64,000 nucleotides of DNA from Herbaspirillum sp. meg3 (lineage in GTDB: Bacteria > Pseudomonadota > Gammaproteobacteria > Burkholderiales > Burkholderiaceae_D): positions 5,208,001-5,272,000 of the forward strand of contig NZ_CP022736.1 in assembly GCF_002257565.1 (NCBI RefSeq), in the 5' to 3' direction. Within the stretch, counting starts at the first letter, position 1; each line of letters begins with the position of its first letter. The translations under genes were made by a program, and so were the position numbers. The notes below the pieces were generated by a model that was given only the letters and a program-made list of their open reading frames with translations, ran no database searches and was not told where the DNA came from. Shown piece after piece: positions 26,726-34,641 of the stretch.

Positions 26726-28080
26726 GCGCCTCCATCGACATCGGTAAAACCCTCGACGACGGCGTCTTCACCACGATGCAAAAGTTTGTGGTCTGTCTGG
26801 CGGCGCTGTCCATCGTCATGGATGGTTTTGACGGCCAGTTGATCGGCTTCGCGATACCGGTGTTGATCAAGGAATGGGGCATCACCCGTAGCGCCTTCGC
26901 ACCGGCGGTCGCCGCCGGTCTGATCGGCATGGGCCTCGGCAGTGCCTGCGCCGGCTTGTTCGCCGACCGCTTCGGCCGCCGCTGGGCCATCATCGGCAGC
27001 GTATTGATCTTTGGCGCGGCCACCTGCGCCATCGGCCTCGCGCCGGACGTGCTGACCATCGCCATCCTGCGCCTGATCGCCGGTTTCGGCATCGGCGGCG
27101 CATTACCCAGCTCCACCACCATGACGGCGGAGTTCACCCCCGCCAAACACCGCACCGTCGCCGTCACCGCCACCATCGTCTGCGTGCCGCTGGGCGGCAT
27201 GCTGGCAGGCCTGTTTGCCGGCGTGGTAATGCCGCTGTACGGCTGGCGCGGCTTGTTCTTCATCGGTGGTGCATTGCCGCTGGTGCTCGCCGTACTGCTC
27301 ATCCTCGCCCTGCCTGAATCGCCACGCTACCTCGCCCGCCGTGAGCAACGCTGGCCCGAACTGCGCAAGCTGCTCTCCCGCATGGCACGCAACGTCAACG
27401 CTGCCACCGGCTTCACGGATGCCAGCGAACAGAGGGCAGAACAACGCCTCGGCTTCCGCGCCCTCTTCAGCGACGGCCGCGCACGCGACACCATCGCCAT
27501 CTGGTGCGCCTTCTTCATGTGTTTGCTGGCGGTATACAGCGCCTTCAGCTGGCTGCCCACCATGCTCGCCGCCGAAGGCCTCAACGTCGCCATCGCCGGC
27601 GCCGGATTGACTGCCTACAATTTAGGCGGCGTCATCGGCGCACTGGTCTGCGCCGTCGCCATCACGCGCTACGGCTCACGCGGCCCGTTGCTCCTGTGTA
27701 GCATCGGCGGCGTCGCCAGCGCATTGCTGTTGTTGGGTGTGGATGCCTCGCACGCCACCGGCGTCTTCATCTTTGGCCTCGGCATGCACGGCCTGTTTGT
27801 GAATGCCGTGCAATCCACCATGTTCGCGCTGTGTGCCTACATCTACCCGACCGGAGTACGCGCCACCGGCACCGCATCCGCCCTGGCCTTCGGTCGGCTC
27901 GGCGCGATTCTCAGTGCATTTGCGGGAGCGATCGTGATCACCGGTGCGGGAGCCAATGGCTATCTGGTGATGCTGGGGACGGCGATGGTGTTTGTGTTTG
28001 GAGCGTTGCTGGTGGTGCGGGGGCATATTCCGAGGTTGGTTAGACCAAAGAATAATGTCGTAAAAGAAGTACTGAGTTAA
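26722..28080 (+). CDS. MFS transporter of the aromatic acid:H+ symporter (AAHS) type
   Basis: A 452-residue protein with about 12 transmembrane helices. The AAHS hallmark in helix 1 is present ('MDGFDGQLIGFAIPVL'), and the loop 2-3 motif reads 'GLFADRFGRRWAII'. Relatives such as PcaK and BenK import hydroxybenzoates and benzoate. Because its promoter matches that of the benzoylformate decarboxylase gene, the likely substrate is benzoylformate, mandelate or a related aromatic acid. The start at 26722 overlaps the stop of the leader ORF; a longer frame from 26512 would cross the promoter and is rejected. Confidence 0.85.
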   Translation: MSASIDIGKTLDDGVFTTMQKFVVCLAALSIVMDGFDGQLIGFAIPVLIKEWGITRSAFAPAVAAGLIGMGLGSACAGLFADRFGRRWAIIGSVLIFGAATCAIGLAPDVLTIAILRLIAGFGIGGALPSSTTMTAEFTPAKHRTVAVTATIVCVPLGGMLAGLFAGVVMPLYGWRGLFFIGGALPLVLAVLLILALPESPRYLARREQRWPELRKLLSRMARNVNAATGFTDASEQRAEQRLGFRALFSDGRARDTIAIWCAFFMCLLAVYSAFSWLPTMLAAEGLNVAIAGAGLTAYNLGGVIGALVCAVAITRYGSRGPLLLCSIGGVASALLLLGVDASHATGVFIFGLGMHGLFVNAVQSTMFALCAYIYPTGVRATGTASALAFGRLGAILSAFAGAIVITGAGANGYLVMLGTAMVFVFGALLVVRGHIPRLVRPKNNVVKEVLS

Positions 28081-28092
28081 ACGAACTGCCAT

Positions 28093-28138
28093 CAGTACTC
28101 CAAATATCTATTTGGAGTACTGATTCAGCAAAGCTGAA
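28093..28138. terminator. Two tandem stem-loops after the MFS gene, at the edge of the inserted DUF262 gene
   Basis: First a perfect 14-bp stem (CAGTACTCCAAATA and complement, 2-nt centre, 28093-28122), then TTCAGC-AAA-GCTGAA (28124-28138). There is no T-tract, so termination may be Rho-assisted. AGTACTGA also occurs at the very end of the MFS gene, just before the first stem, giving nested repeats. They lie between convergent genes and mark the left side of the low-GC insertion. Confidence 0.45.
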
Positions 28139-28169
28139 CAACAAATTGAAAGTACGAAAAAACAATAAT

Positions 28170-30299
28170 TTACTGCTTAACCTTACTCGCTCCAGCCGTT
28201 GTGACATAACTAGAGAGTTCTTCTTTTATTGCAATCGTTCGATGCTCAATTGCTCCAACAATCTCTTCCTTCCATTTCTCTTCCGCCAAAGTCAACGCGG
28301 ACATTTTTAGAGGAATTTTCAATGAGGCTTTCCATTCATCTGCAGGAAAATCCGCTACCTTGCTAATCCACGAATCAAGACTATCTTTCCCTTTGGAAAT
28401 ATTAAACGTCTTATGAAGCAACGTACAATTTCCTAATTGATTTGCAATTTTCAAGGATTCAGCATCACCAGAAAATATGGCTTCCCACCGGCTCCACGAA
28501 ACTATATGGTCGACTTCTATGCTTGCCTTTCCTTTAGCACCGTCCCGCATAACTATGTTGGCGTGTCTTTCACGTTCTTCACTGAGCCTATTCCAAACCC
28601 AAAGAGCTAAACGATAAGAGCGCACTTGGCTACGATCTTCAATTTCTAGCTGTCGCACGAACGCCAATGCCTTCGGCCGGAGAGTTTCAAAATTCGAATC
28701 CAGCACATGAGACCACTCTTCCTGTGCAGTAGAAAGTGCCAACTCTTCCCTCAGCGCAGACCAATTTTCAGCAATGGCCTTGGCGTAGTGCGCCATGGTC
28801 TCGTCGGTTCCTTTTGCCCATTCTCCGGCCCATTGTGATAGTACGAACCAAGGTTGACTAACCGAGGACAAGAAAGACCCCATCGCAAGATCTGACCCCA
28901 AATCGTCAGTAGTTAGTGTTTTTGATCGCTTGCGTAACAATTCGTGTCCTACCCCGCATGCAAGAAGAACCGCCAACGCATTAACCGACCTATATACCCC
29001 TCCGAATTCCAAACCTTGAGCAGCTAGTGCCTCCAATACTTTCGCAAATGCAGCCTCAACTACATTCATTTCGTCATAAAGCCAATTTGCCATCGCTCTG
29101 ACGGTTGCTCCATCCAGAAGATCTCTATCCTTTACCAACGCCCCCTTACGATCTGTTCCGAAAACGGACCATATGAAGGACAGTACTTTAACAATTTCAT
29201 CAGCAGCCAGCTTCAAAGCCGGATCAGCCTGAGAGCAAATTTCTGCAAGTCTTGCGATCGCATTTTCAGCGGAACCAAATTCCGAAGGAGCTTTCGCATC
29301 CCAAGAAACTTTGATCCAAGCAAAAGTAATTTCTTCTCTTGTAAGAGTTCTTCCCCCACTGTTTAATCGTGTGAAGATGTTGACGATCGCATCGTTATAT
29401 TCATGCTGAGCAGTGTATCCAGAGGATGCGAGCGTACCGAGTTCGAGAAAGCTAACTTGCTGAGTTTGTGCAAGTGATATCTTCCGCGAGAACTGAACAA
29501 ATCCATTGAGAAGATGCTGAATTTTCTCTTTGCATACGCCATGCTGCTCAAGCAATGTCTCGCAAATTTGGAACTGGCTGTCATGATCCTGACTTCCTAA
29601 GCCAACGCAATGTTTCCAGATTTTTGCCATACTGATATACCGCCCTGAACTTCGAGCGACATCAGGTAAAGGTGGTTCATATTCAGCACTACTTGGTGTG
29701 ATGAACCGAGACATCAAATCTGCCGAATTAAATGCCCATATAAGCATTTGCGTAAAATCCGCATCTTGCCGCAAATTGGGGAGCCCATACTTACTTTCAG
29801 TCAAGTTATCTGCCAATGCAGTCAAGTCTAAATAGACTCGGCCTAAAGTCCAGCGCTTCTTTGCCAATGGCCCTCGCAAATTACTGGATCCCACAAGCGA
29901 AGTTTTCCAGTCTGCGTCCAACAATCGTAGCCCGCCTGACTCCGCTCCAAACACCAACAAAAGGCTTTGCAAACGTTGTTGGCCGTCAAGAACCATCTTG
30001 AACTCACTTGGTTTTTCTGCGGTTCCAAATTGCTCTGCCTTGCCTCCCGTATTTCGATCAATTAACCGCCAAAATGGCCTAGACGGAATCAGTGTGTCAC
30101 GTTGATTAACCGAACCAAGATTCCAAAGCAGCAGTGTGCTAAATGGCCATCCGCGAAGCATCGAGTCAACCAGTCGAATTACCTGATCTGGCGTCCATAC
30201 ATAGGGCCGTTGAAGATTAGGAATTAGAACATTCGCGTCTTCGCTGCAGCTCTTGAGCAATTCGTTGAGTGTTGCATGATTAGCTTGATAAATTGACAT
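28170..30299 (-). CDS. DUF262 / DUF1524 (HNH) protein, probable GmrSD-like Type IV restriction enzyme
   Basis: A 709-residue single-chain protein. The N-terminal DUF262 (ParB/sulfiredoxin-like nucleotide-binding) domain shows 'IPNLQRPYVW' (residues 26-35) and 'LDGQQRL' (about 104-110). The C-terminal DUF1524-like HNH nuclease shows His near 598 in 'EVDHIVSW' and Asn near 624 in 'QLGNCTLLHK', followed by 'NISKGK'. Proteins with this pair (GmrSD, BrxU) cut phage DNA with modified bases. The gene is markedly AT-richer than its neighbours and has no evident Shine-Dalgarno. It interrupts an aromatic-acid gene cluster and has no partner gene nearby, so it is probably a recently acquired stand-alone defence gene. 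The target is unknown. Confidence 0.82.
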   Translation of the reverse strand: MSIYQANHATLNELLKSCSEDANVLIPNLQRPYVWTPDQVIRLVDSMLRGWPFSTLLLWNLGSVNQRDTLIPSRPFWRLIDRNTGGKAEQFGTAEKPSEFKMVLDGQQRLQSLLLVFGAESGGLRLLDADWKTSLVGSSNLRGPLAKKRWTLGRVYLDLTALADNLTESKYGLPNLRQDADFTQMLIWAFNSADLMSRFITPSSAEYEPPLPDVARSSGRYISMAKIWKHCVGLGSQDHDSQFQICETLLEQHGVCKEKIQHLLNGFVQFSRKISLAQTQQVSFLELGTLASSGYTAQHEYNDAIVNIFTRLNSGGRTLTREEITFAWIKVSWDAKAPSEFGSAENAIARLAEICSQADPALKLAADEIVKVLSFIWSVFGTDRKGALVKDRDLLDGATVRAMANWLYDEMNVVEAAFAKVLEALAAQGLEFGGVYRSVNALAVLLACGVGHELLRKRSKTLTTDDLGSDLAMGSFLSSVSQPWFVLSQWAGEWAKGTDETMAHYAKAIAENWSALREELALSTAQEEWSHVLDSNFETLRPKALAFVRQLEIEDRSQVRSYRLALWVWNRLSEERERHANIVMRDGAKGKASIEVDHIVSWSRWEAIFSGDAESLKIANQLGNCTLLHKTFNISKGKDSLDSWISKVADFPADEWKASLKIPLKMSALTLAEEKWKEEIVGAIEHRTIAIKEELSSYVTTAGASKVKQ

Positions 30300-30402
30300 A
30301 GTTATATTTTTTTAGGATTAGAAAATTTTTAATTTGAAAAGCTATCAGTCTAGTTCTCTGTCACATAACTCTATATAGCATCCGCTCATATTCCACAGAT
30401 GT

Positions 30403-31308
30403 TTAACCCTTCACCGTCAACACCCTCAACTCCTCCAACAACCTCACCGCCGGCCCCGGCAAAATCCCATGCCTCCGGCGGAACGCGGTCAGCGTTCTTG
30501 TCCCCGTCGCACCTTCAATCTCCAGTGCAGTAATCAGTTGCGCCTTGCGATCCACTTCGAACATCGGGGCGGGCATCCAGCTCAGGAATCCTGAGCGTGT
30601 CACCAGGCTCTTCAGCACCATGACCGAGCGCGTCTCTACGGCGCTGTTGGGCATGGGCAGGCCGTGGTCGTGGAAGACTTGTTGCATCTGCTCGTAGGGG
30701 CCGGTGCCTTGCGGTGGCAGCGCCCAGGGTTGCGAGAGGGTGTCGATGAGGCTGAGATTTTTCTTCTGGCGCAGCGGGTGGTCGGCTGCTGCGACGACGT
30801 AGCTGGTGTCTTCCCAGCGGCAGTCGCTGATGGCGCAAATCTCTTCCGTATCGTCGACGGCCATGCCGAGAGCGAGGTCGACTTCGTGGGTGATGAGGGC
30901 GTCGGTGAGGCGATCCCAGACGCCTTCGATGACTTGTACTTGGAGGGTTGGGTGCTTCTTGAGGACTTCGCCGATGGCGAGCGGCAGAACCATGCTGGCG
31001 ATGCTGCCGACTGCCCCGACGCGGATGGTGCCTTTGACGAGGCCGCGCATGGCGTCGATCTCTTCAGCGGCGTGCTGGGCTTCGCGCAGCAGGAGCGTTG
31101 CGTGCGGCAACAGGGCCTTGCCGATGGCGGTGAGTTGCATGCCTTTGGAGTGTCGCTCAAAGAGCGGTGCGCCGACTTGTTCTTCGAGACGCTTGATGGT
31201 GCGGCTCAGTGCGGGCTGGGTCACGTGCAGGGCATCGGCGCTGCGGCCGAGACTGCCGGTGGCGACGATGGTAGTGAAAGCGGTGAGCTGGCGCAGATCG
31301 AAAGTCAT
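30403..31308 (-). CDS. LysR-family regulator of the benzoylformate/aromatic acid genes
   Basis: A 301-residue LysR protein of the CbbR/GbpR-like group with HTH 'ATGSLGRSADALHVTQPALSRTIKRLE' and an effector-binding domain. It is divergent from the decarboxylase gene. An inverted repeat begins 15 bp upstream of its ATG, and the identical arrangement stands before the distant MFS gene. Control of both promoters and of itself is therefore likely; the inducer is probably an aromatic 2-oxo or hydroxy acid. Confidence 0.9.
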   Translation of the reverse strand: MTFDLRQLTAFTTIVATGSLGRSADALHVTQPALSRTIKRLEEQVGAPLFERHSKGMQLTAIGKALLPHATLLLREAQHAAEEIDAMRGLVKGTIRVGAVGSIASMVLPLAIGEVLKKHPTLQVQVIEGVWDRLTDALITHEVDLALGMAVDDTEEICAISDCRWEDTSYVVAAADHPLRQKKNLSLIDTLSQPWALPPQGTGPYEQMQQVFHDHGLPMPNSAVETRSVMVLKSLVTRSGFLSWMPAPMFEVDRKAQLITALEIEGATGTRTLTAFRRRHGILPGPAVRLLEELRVLTVKG

Positions 31309-31322
31309 GCGAAAGAGTAATG

Positions 31323-31371
31323 TCTTTTATCCCAAAAGGCAATTTCAAAACAAGGCTTGGGCTTTCATACT
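31323..31371 (+). promoter_or_regulatory. Operator plus promoter of the benzoylformate decarboxylase operon (copy 2 of a shared element)
   Basis: The repeat TCTTTTA-TCC-CAAAAGG (31323-31339) is followed after three bases by -35 TTTCAA (31343-31348), 17 bp and -10 CATACT (31366-31371). Spacing is identical to the element at 26515-26563, and the conserved flanks start at TAATG just upstream of the repeat. The left arm is imperfect here and perfect before the MFS gene, which may mean different affinity. Confidence 0.7.
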
Positions 31372-31444
31372 TGCTGCAGCTGTCGTGCGGCCGGACTGCG
31401 CTTCATGACACCGCAATCCCTACATTGAAACCAGGAGAATCAGG

Positions 31445-33094
31445 GTGAGTACTTCCCAATCCACGCAGGCCGCTGCGGCGACATCAAGCACATCTTCTTC
31501 CACCACGCCGTCTTCAACCATCACTGTGCGCGACGCGGTGCTGGATTTCATGCGCAGAGTCGGCATGACGTCGGTGTTCGGTAATCCGGGCTCGACCGAG
31601 CTGCCGATGTTTCGCGATTTTCCGGAGGACTTCCGCTATGTGCTGGGCTTGCAGGAGGCGGTGGTGGTCGGTATGGCCGACGGCTATGCGCAGGCCACGC
31701 GCAATGCGGCGATGGTGAACCTGCATTCGGCGGCGGGTGTGGGCAATGCGATGGGCAACATCTTCACGGCTTTCAAGAACCGCACGCCGATGGTGATCAC
31801 GGCGGGTCAGCAGGCGCGCTCGATTCTGCCGTTCGATCCTTTTCTGTTTTCTGCGCAGGCGACCGAGTTGCCCAAACCCTACGTGAAGTGGAGCGTGGAG
31901 CCGGCGCGTGCGGCGGATGTGCCGCTGGCGATTGCGCGCGCGTATTACATCGCGATGATGCCGCCGCGCGGGCCGGTGCTGGTGTCGATTCCGGCGGATG
32001 ACTGGGACCAGCCGGCGGAGTTGCTGGCGCCGCGCACGGTGAGCACCGAATTGCGCGCCGAGCCTTTTGTATTGGATCAGATCGACGCGATGCTGGATGC
32101 GAGCAAGCGCCCTGCCTTTGTGGTCGGCGCGGCGGTGGATCGCGACAATGCCTGGAACGCAGTGGTGCAACTGGCCGAGCGTCACAACGCGCGCGTGTTT
32201 GCGGCGCCGATGTCGGGACGTTGCAGCTTTCCGGAAGACCATCGCTTGTTTGCCGGCTTCCTCCCGGCGATGCGCGAGAAAATCGTCGGCTTGCTCGACG
32301 GTCACGATTGCATTTTTGCGCTGGGCGCACCGGCTTTTACGTATCACGTGGAAGGCAACGGGCCGCATCTGCCGCAGGGCGCGGTGCTGTGCCAGCTGAC
32401 CGATGATCCGACCACGGCGGCGTGGACACCGTCGGGCACGGCGGCGGTCGGCAGTATCCGTCTGAGCGTGCTGGATCTGCTGTCGCGCGTAGCGCCGCCG
32501 ACACGTCCTTTACCCGCGCCGCGTGTACCTCGTCCGCGTGCAGAGCCAACATCGCCACTGTCGGTGGCGTATGTGATGCAGACGCTGACAGAGTTGCGCA
32601 AGCCGTCCGACATCATCGTGGAAGAAGCACCGAGCGCGCGCTCGGTGATGCAGAACTATCTGCCGATCACGCAGAGCGAGGGATTCTTTACGATGGATAG
32701 CGGCGGCTTGGGCTACGGCATGCCGGCGGCGTTGGGTGTCGCGTTGGCTAAGCCCGACGCTCGCATCATCGGTATCTTCGGCGACGGCTCGAGCATGTAT
32801 TCGATCCAGTCGCTGTGGAGCGCGGCGCAAATGCAATTGCCGATCACCTTTGTGATTCTCAACAACGGCCGCTATGCAGCGCTGCAGGACTTTGCGCCGG
32901 TGTTTGGTTTCAGTGCGACGGACGTGGTGCAAGGTACGGAACTGCCGGCGATCGATTTTGTCGGACTGGCGCAAGCACAAGGTTGCACCGCGCTGCGCGT
33001 GGCCGATGCCTCGGCCTTGCGTGATGCCTTGCAAATGGCATTGAGCCGCAAGGATACGCACAAGCCGATGCTGATTGATGTGGAAGTGGCATAG
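31445..33094 (+). CDS. mdlC: Benzoylformate decarboxylase (thiamine diphosphate enzyme)
   Basis: The 549-residue product starts at GTG with AGGAG upstream and carries a 24-residue Ser/Thr/Ala-rich N-terminal extension compared with Pseudomonas MdlC. Active-site residues line up at a constant offset: Ser50 in 'NPGSTELP' (Ser26 in MdlC), Glu71 in 'LQEAVV' (Glu47), His94 in 'NLHSAAG' (His70), and a His in 'FTYHVEGNG' (His281). The ThDP motif 'GDGSSMYS...NNGRY' is complete, and 'VKWSVEPARAADVP' matches the family. It converts benzoylformate (phenylglyoxylate) to benzaldehyde and CO2. The following aldehyde dehydrogenase would oxidise the aldehyde. No mandelate racemase or dehydrogenase is present in the window. 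Confidence 0.87.
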   Translation: MSTSQSTQAAAATSSTSSSTTPSSTITVRDAVLDFMRRVGMTSVFGNPGSTELPMFRDFPEDFRYVLGLQEAVVVGMADGYAQATRNAAMVNLHSAAGVGNAMGNIFTAFKNRTPMVITAGQQARSILPFDPFLFSAQATELPKPYVKWSVEPARAADVPLAIARAYYIAMMPPRGPVLVSIPADDWDQPAELLAPRTVSTELRAEPFVLDQIDAMLDASKRPAFVVGAAVDRDNAWNAVVQLAERHNARVFAAPMSGRCSFPEDHRLFAGFLPAMREKIVGLLDGHDCIFALGAPAFTYHVEGNGPHLPQGAVLCQLTDDPTTAAWTPSGTAAVGSIRLSVLDLLSRVAPPTRPLPAPRVPRPRAEPTSPLSVAYVMQTLTELRKPSDIIVEEAPSARSVMQNYLPITQSEGFFTMDSGGLGYGMPAALGVALAKPDARIIGIFGDGSSMYSIQSLWSAAQMQLPITFVILNNGRYAALQDFAPVFGFSATDVVQGTELPAIDFVGLAQAQGCTALRVADASALRDALQMALSRKDTHKPMLIDVEVA

Positions 33095-33141
33095 ACAAGG
33101 TCCGAACAAACAATGCAACGAATAACTGAATGGAGACAACG

Positions 33142-34593
33142 ATGAACAAGATAGCGATGCTGATCGGCGGCGAACAAACCCAGGCCAAGAATGGTGCAAC
33201 GTTTGAGCGACGCAATCCACTGGATGGCGCAGTCGCCACCATCGCACCGGCAGCCGGCGTGGCCGATGCGGTGCAGGCGGTGGAAGCAGCGGCAGCGGCT
33301 TTCCCGGGATGGGCGGCGACCGGCCCCGGCGAGCGGCGCGCCTTGCTGATGAAGGCGGCGCATGCGCTGGAAGCGAAGGCCGATGCCTTCGTCCAGGCGA
33401 TGGCGAGCGAGACCGGTGCATCGGCAATCTGGGCCGGCTTCAACGTGCATCTCGCGGCCAATACCTTACTGGAGGCCGCCTCGCTGACGACGCAGATCAG
33501 CGGCGAAGTGATCCCCTCCGACCTGCCCGGCAACCTGGCGATGGCGGTGCGCCAGCCGGCCGGTGTGGTGTTGGGCATGGCGCCGTGGAATGCGCCGATC
33601 ATCCTCGGCGTGCGCGCGATTGCCGTGCCTCTGGCTTGCGGCAATACGGTGGTGCTCAAGGGATCGGAGTTGTGCCCGGCCACACACGGCCTGATCATCG
33701 AAGCCTTGCAGGAAGCCGGCCTGCCCAAGGGCGTGGTCAACTTTGTCACCAACGCACCGGCCGATGCCGCCGCCGTAGTGGAGGCAATGGTCGCACACAA
33801 GGCTGTGCGCCGCGTCAACTTCACCGGCTCCACGCACGTCGGCAAGATCATCGCGATGCTGTGCGCGACATATCTCAAACCCGTGGTGCTGGAGTTGGGT
33901 GGCAAAGCGCCTGCTGTGGTGCTGGATGACGCCGACTTGGAAGTCGCGGTCAACGGCGTAGCCTTCGGCGCCTTCGCCAACTCGGGCCAGATCTGCATGT
34001 CGACTGAACGCATCATCGTCGACAACAAGATCGCCGACGACTTCGTCACACGTCTGGCGGCCAAGGCTTCGAGCCTGCCGTTGGGCGATCCACGCAAGGG
34101 GCCGGTGGTGCTCGGCTCGGTAGTGGATCAAAAAACCGTCGACCGCTGCAATGCGCTGATCGACGACGCGCTGGCCAAGGGTGCGAAGCTGTTGTGCGGC
34201 GGTAAGGCCGAGTCGACGTTGATCCCCGCGACGCTGCTGGATCATGTGACGCCCGCGATGGATATCTACAGCGAAGAATCCTTCGGCCCGGTCAAGGGTA
34301 TCGTGCGTGTGGAGGGCGAAGACGCCGCCATCGCCTGTGCCAATGACAACGACTACGGTCTGTCGTCGGCGGTGTTCAGCAAGGACACGGCCCGGGCCCT
34401 GCGCGTAGCGGCGCGCATCGAGTCCGGCATTTGCCACATCAACGGCGCGACCGTGCATGACGAACCGCAGATGCCGTTCGGCGGCGTCAAGAGCAGCGGT
34501 ATCGGCCGCTTCGGCGGCAAGGCGGGAATTGAAGCGTTTACGGATTTGCGCTGGGTGACGGTGCAGACGTCGGCGCGGGCTTATCCGTTCTAA
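33142..34593 (+). CDS. NAD(P)-dependent aromatic aldehyde dehydrogenase
   Basis: A 483-residue ALDH-superfamily protein of the salicylaldehyde/vanillin/benzaldehyde dehydrogenase branch. Catalytic Glu is in 'LELGGKAP' and Cys in 'NSGQICMS'; 'MAPWNAPI' and 'GGVKSSGIGRFGG' are also typical. ATG 33142 is preferred over 33130 because GGAGACAACG stands before it. It lies 47 bp after the decarboxylase gene and should oxidise its benzaldehyde-type product to the benzoate. The role is inferred from gene order. Confidence 0.87.
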   Translation: MNKIAMLIGGEQTQAKNGATFERRNPLDGAVATIAPAAGVADAVQAVEAAAAAFPGWAATGPGERRALLMKAAHALEAKADAFVQAMASETGASAIWAGFNVHLAANTLLEAASLTTQISGEVIPSDLPGNLAMAVRQPAGVVLGMAPWNAPIILGVRAIAVPLACGNTVVLKGSELCPATHGLIIEALQEAGLPKGVVNFVTNAPADAAAVVEAMVAHKAVRRVNFTGSTHVGKIIAMLCATYLKPVVLELGGKAPAVVLDDADLEVAVNGVAFGAFANSGQICMSTERIIVDNKIADDFVTRLAAKASSLPLGDPRKGPVVLGSVVDQKTVDRCNALIDDALAKGAKLLCGGKAESTLIPATLLDHVTPAMDIYSEESFGPVKGIVRVEGEDAAIACANDNDYGLSSAVFSKDTARALRVAARIESGICHINGATVHDEPQMPFGGVKSSGIGRFGGKAGIEAFTDLRWVTVQTSARAYPF

Positions 34594-34641
34594 CTTGTCT
34601 CAGCAGTAGCGGCACAGGCGACCCTGATCATTCCGGTCAGC

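Noticed and set aside
33466..34458. 330-codon minus-strand frame
   Set aside because: Antisense to the aldehyde dehydrogenase; no recognisable domain.
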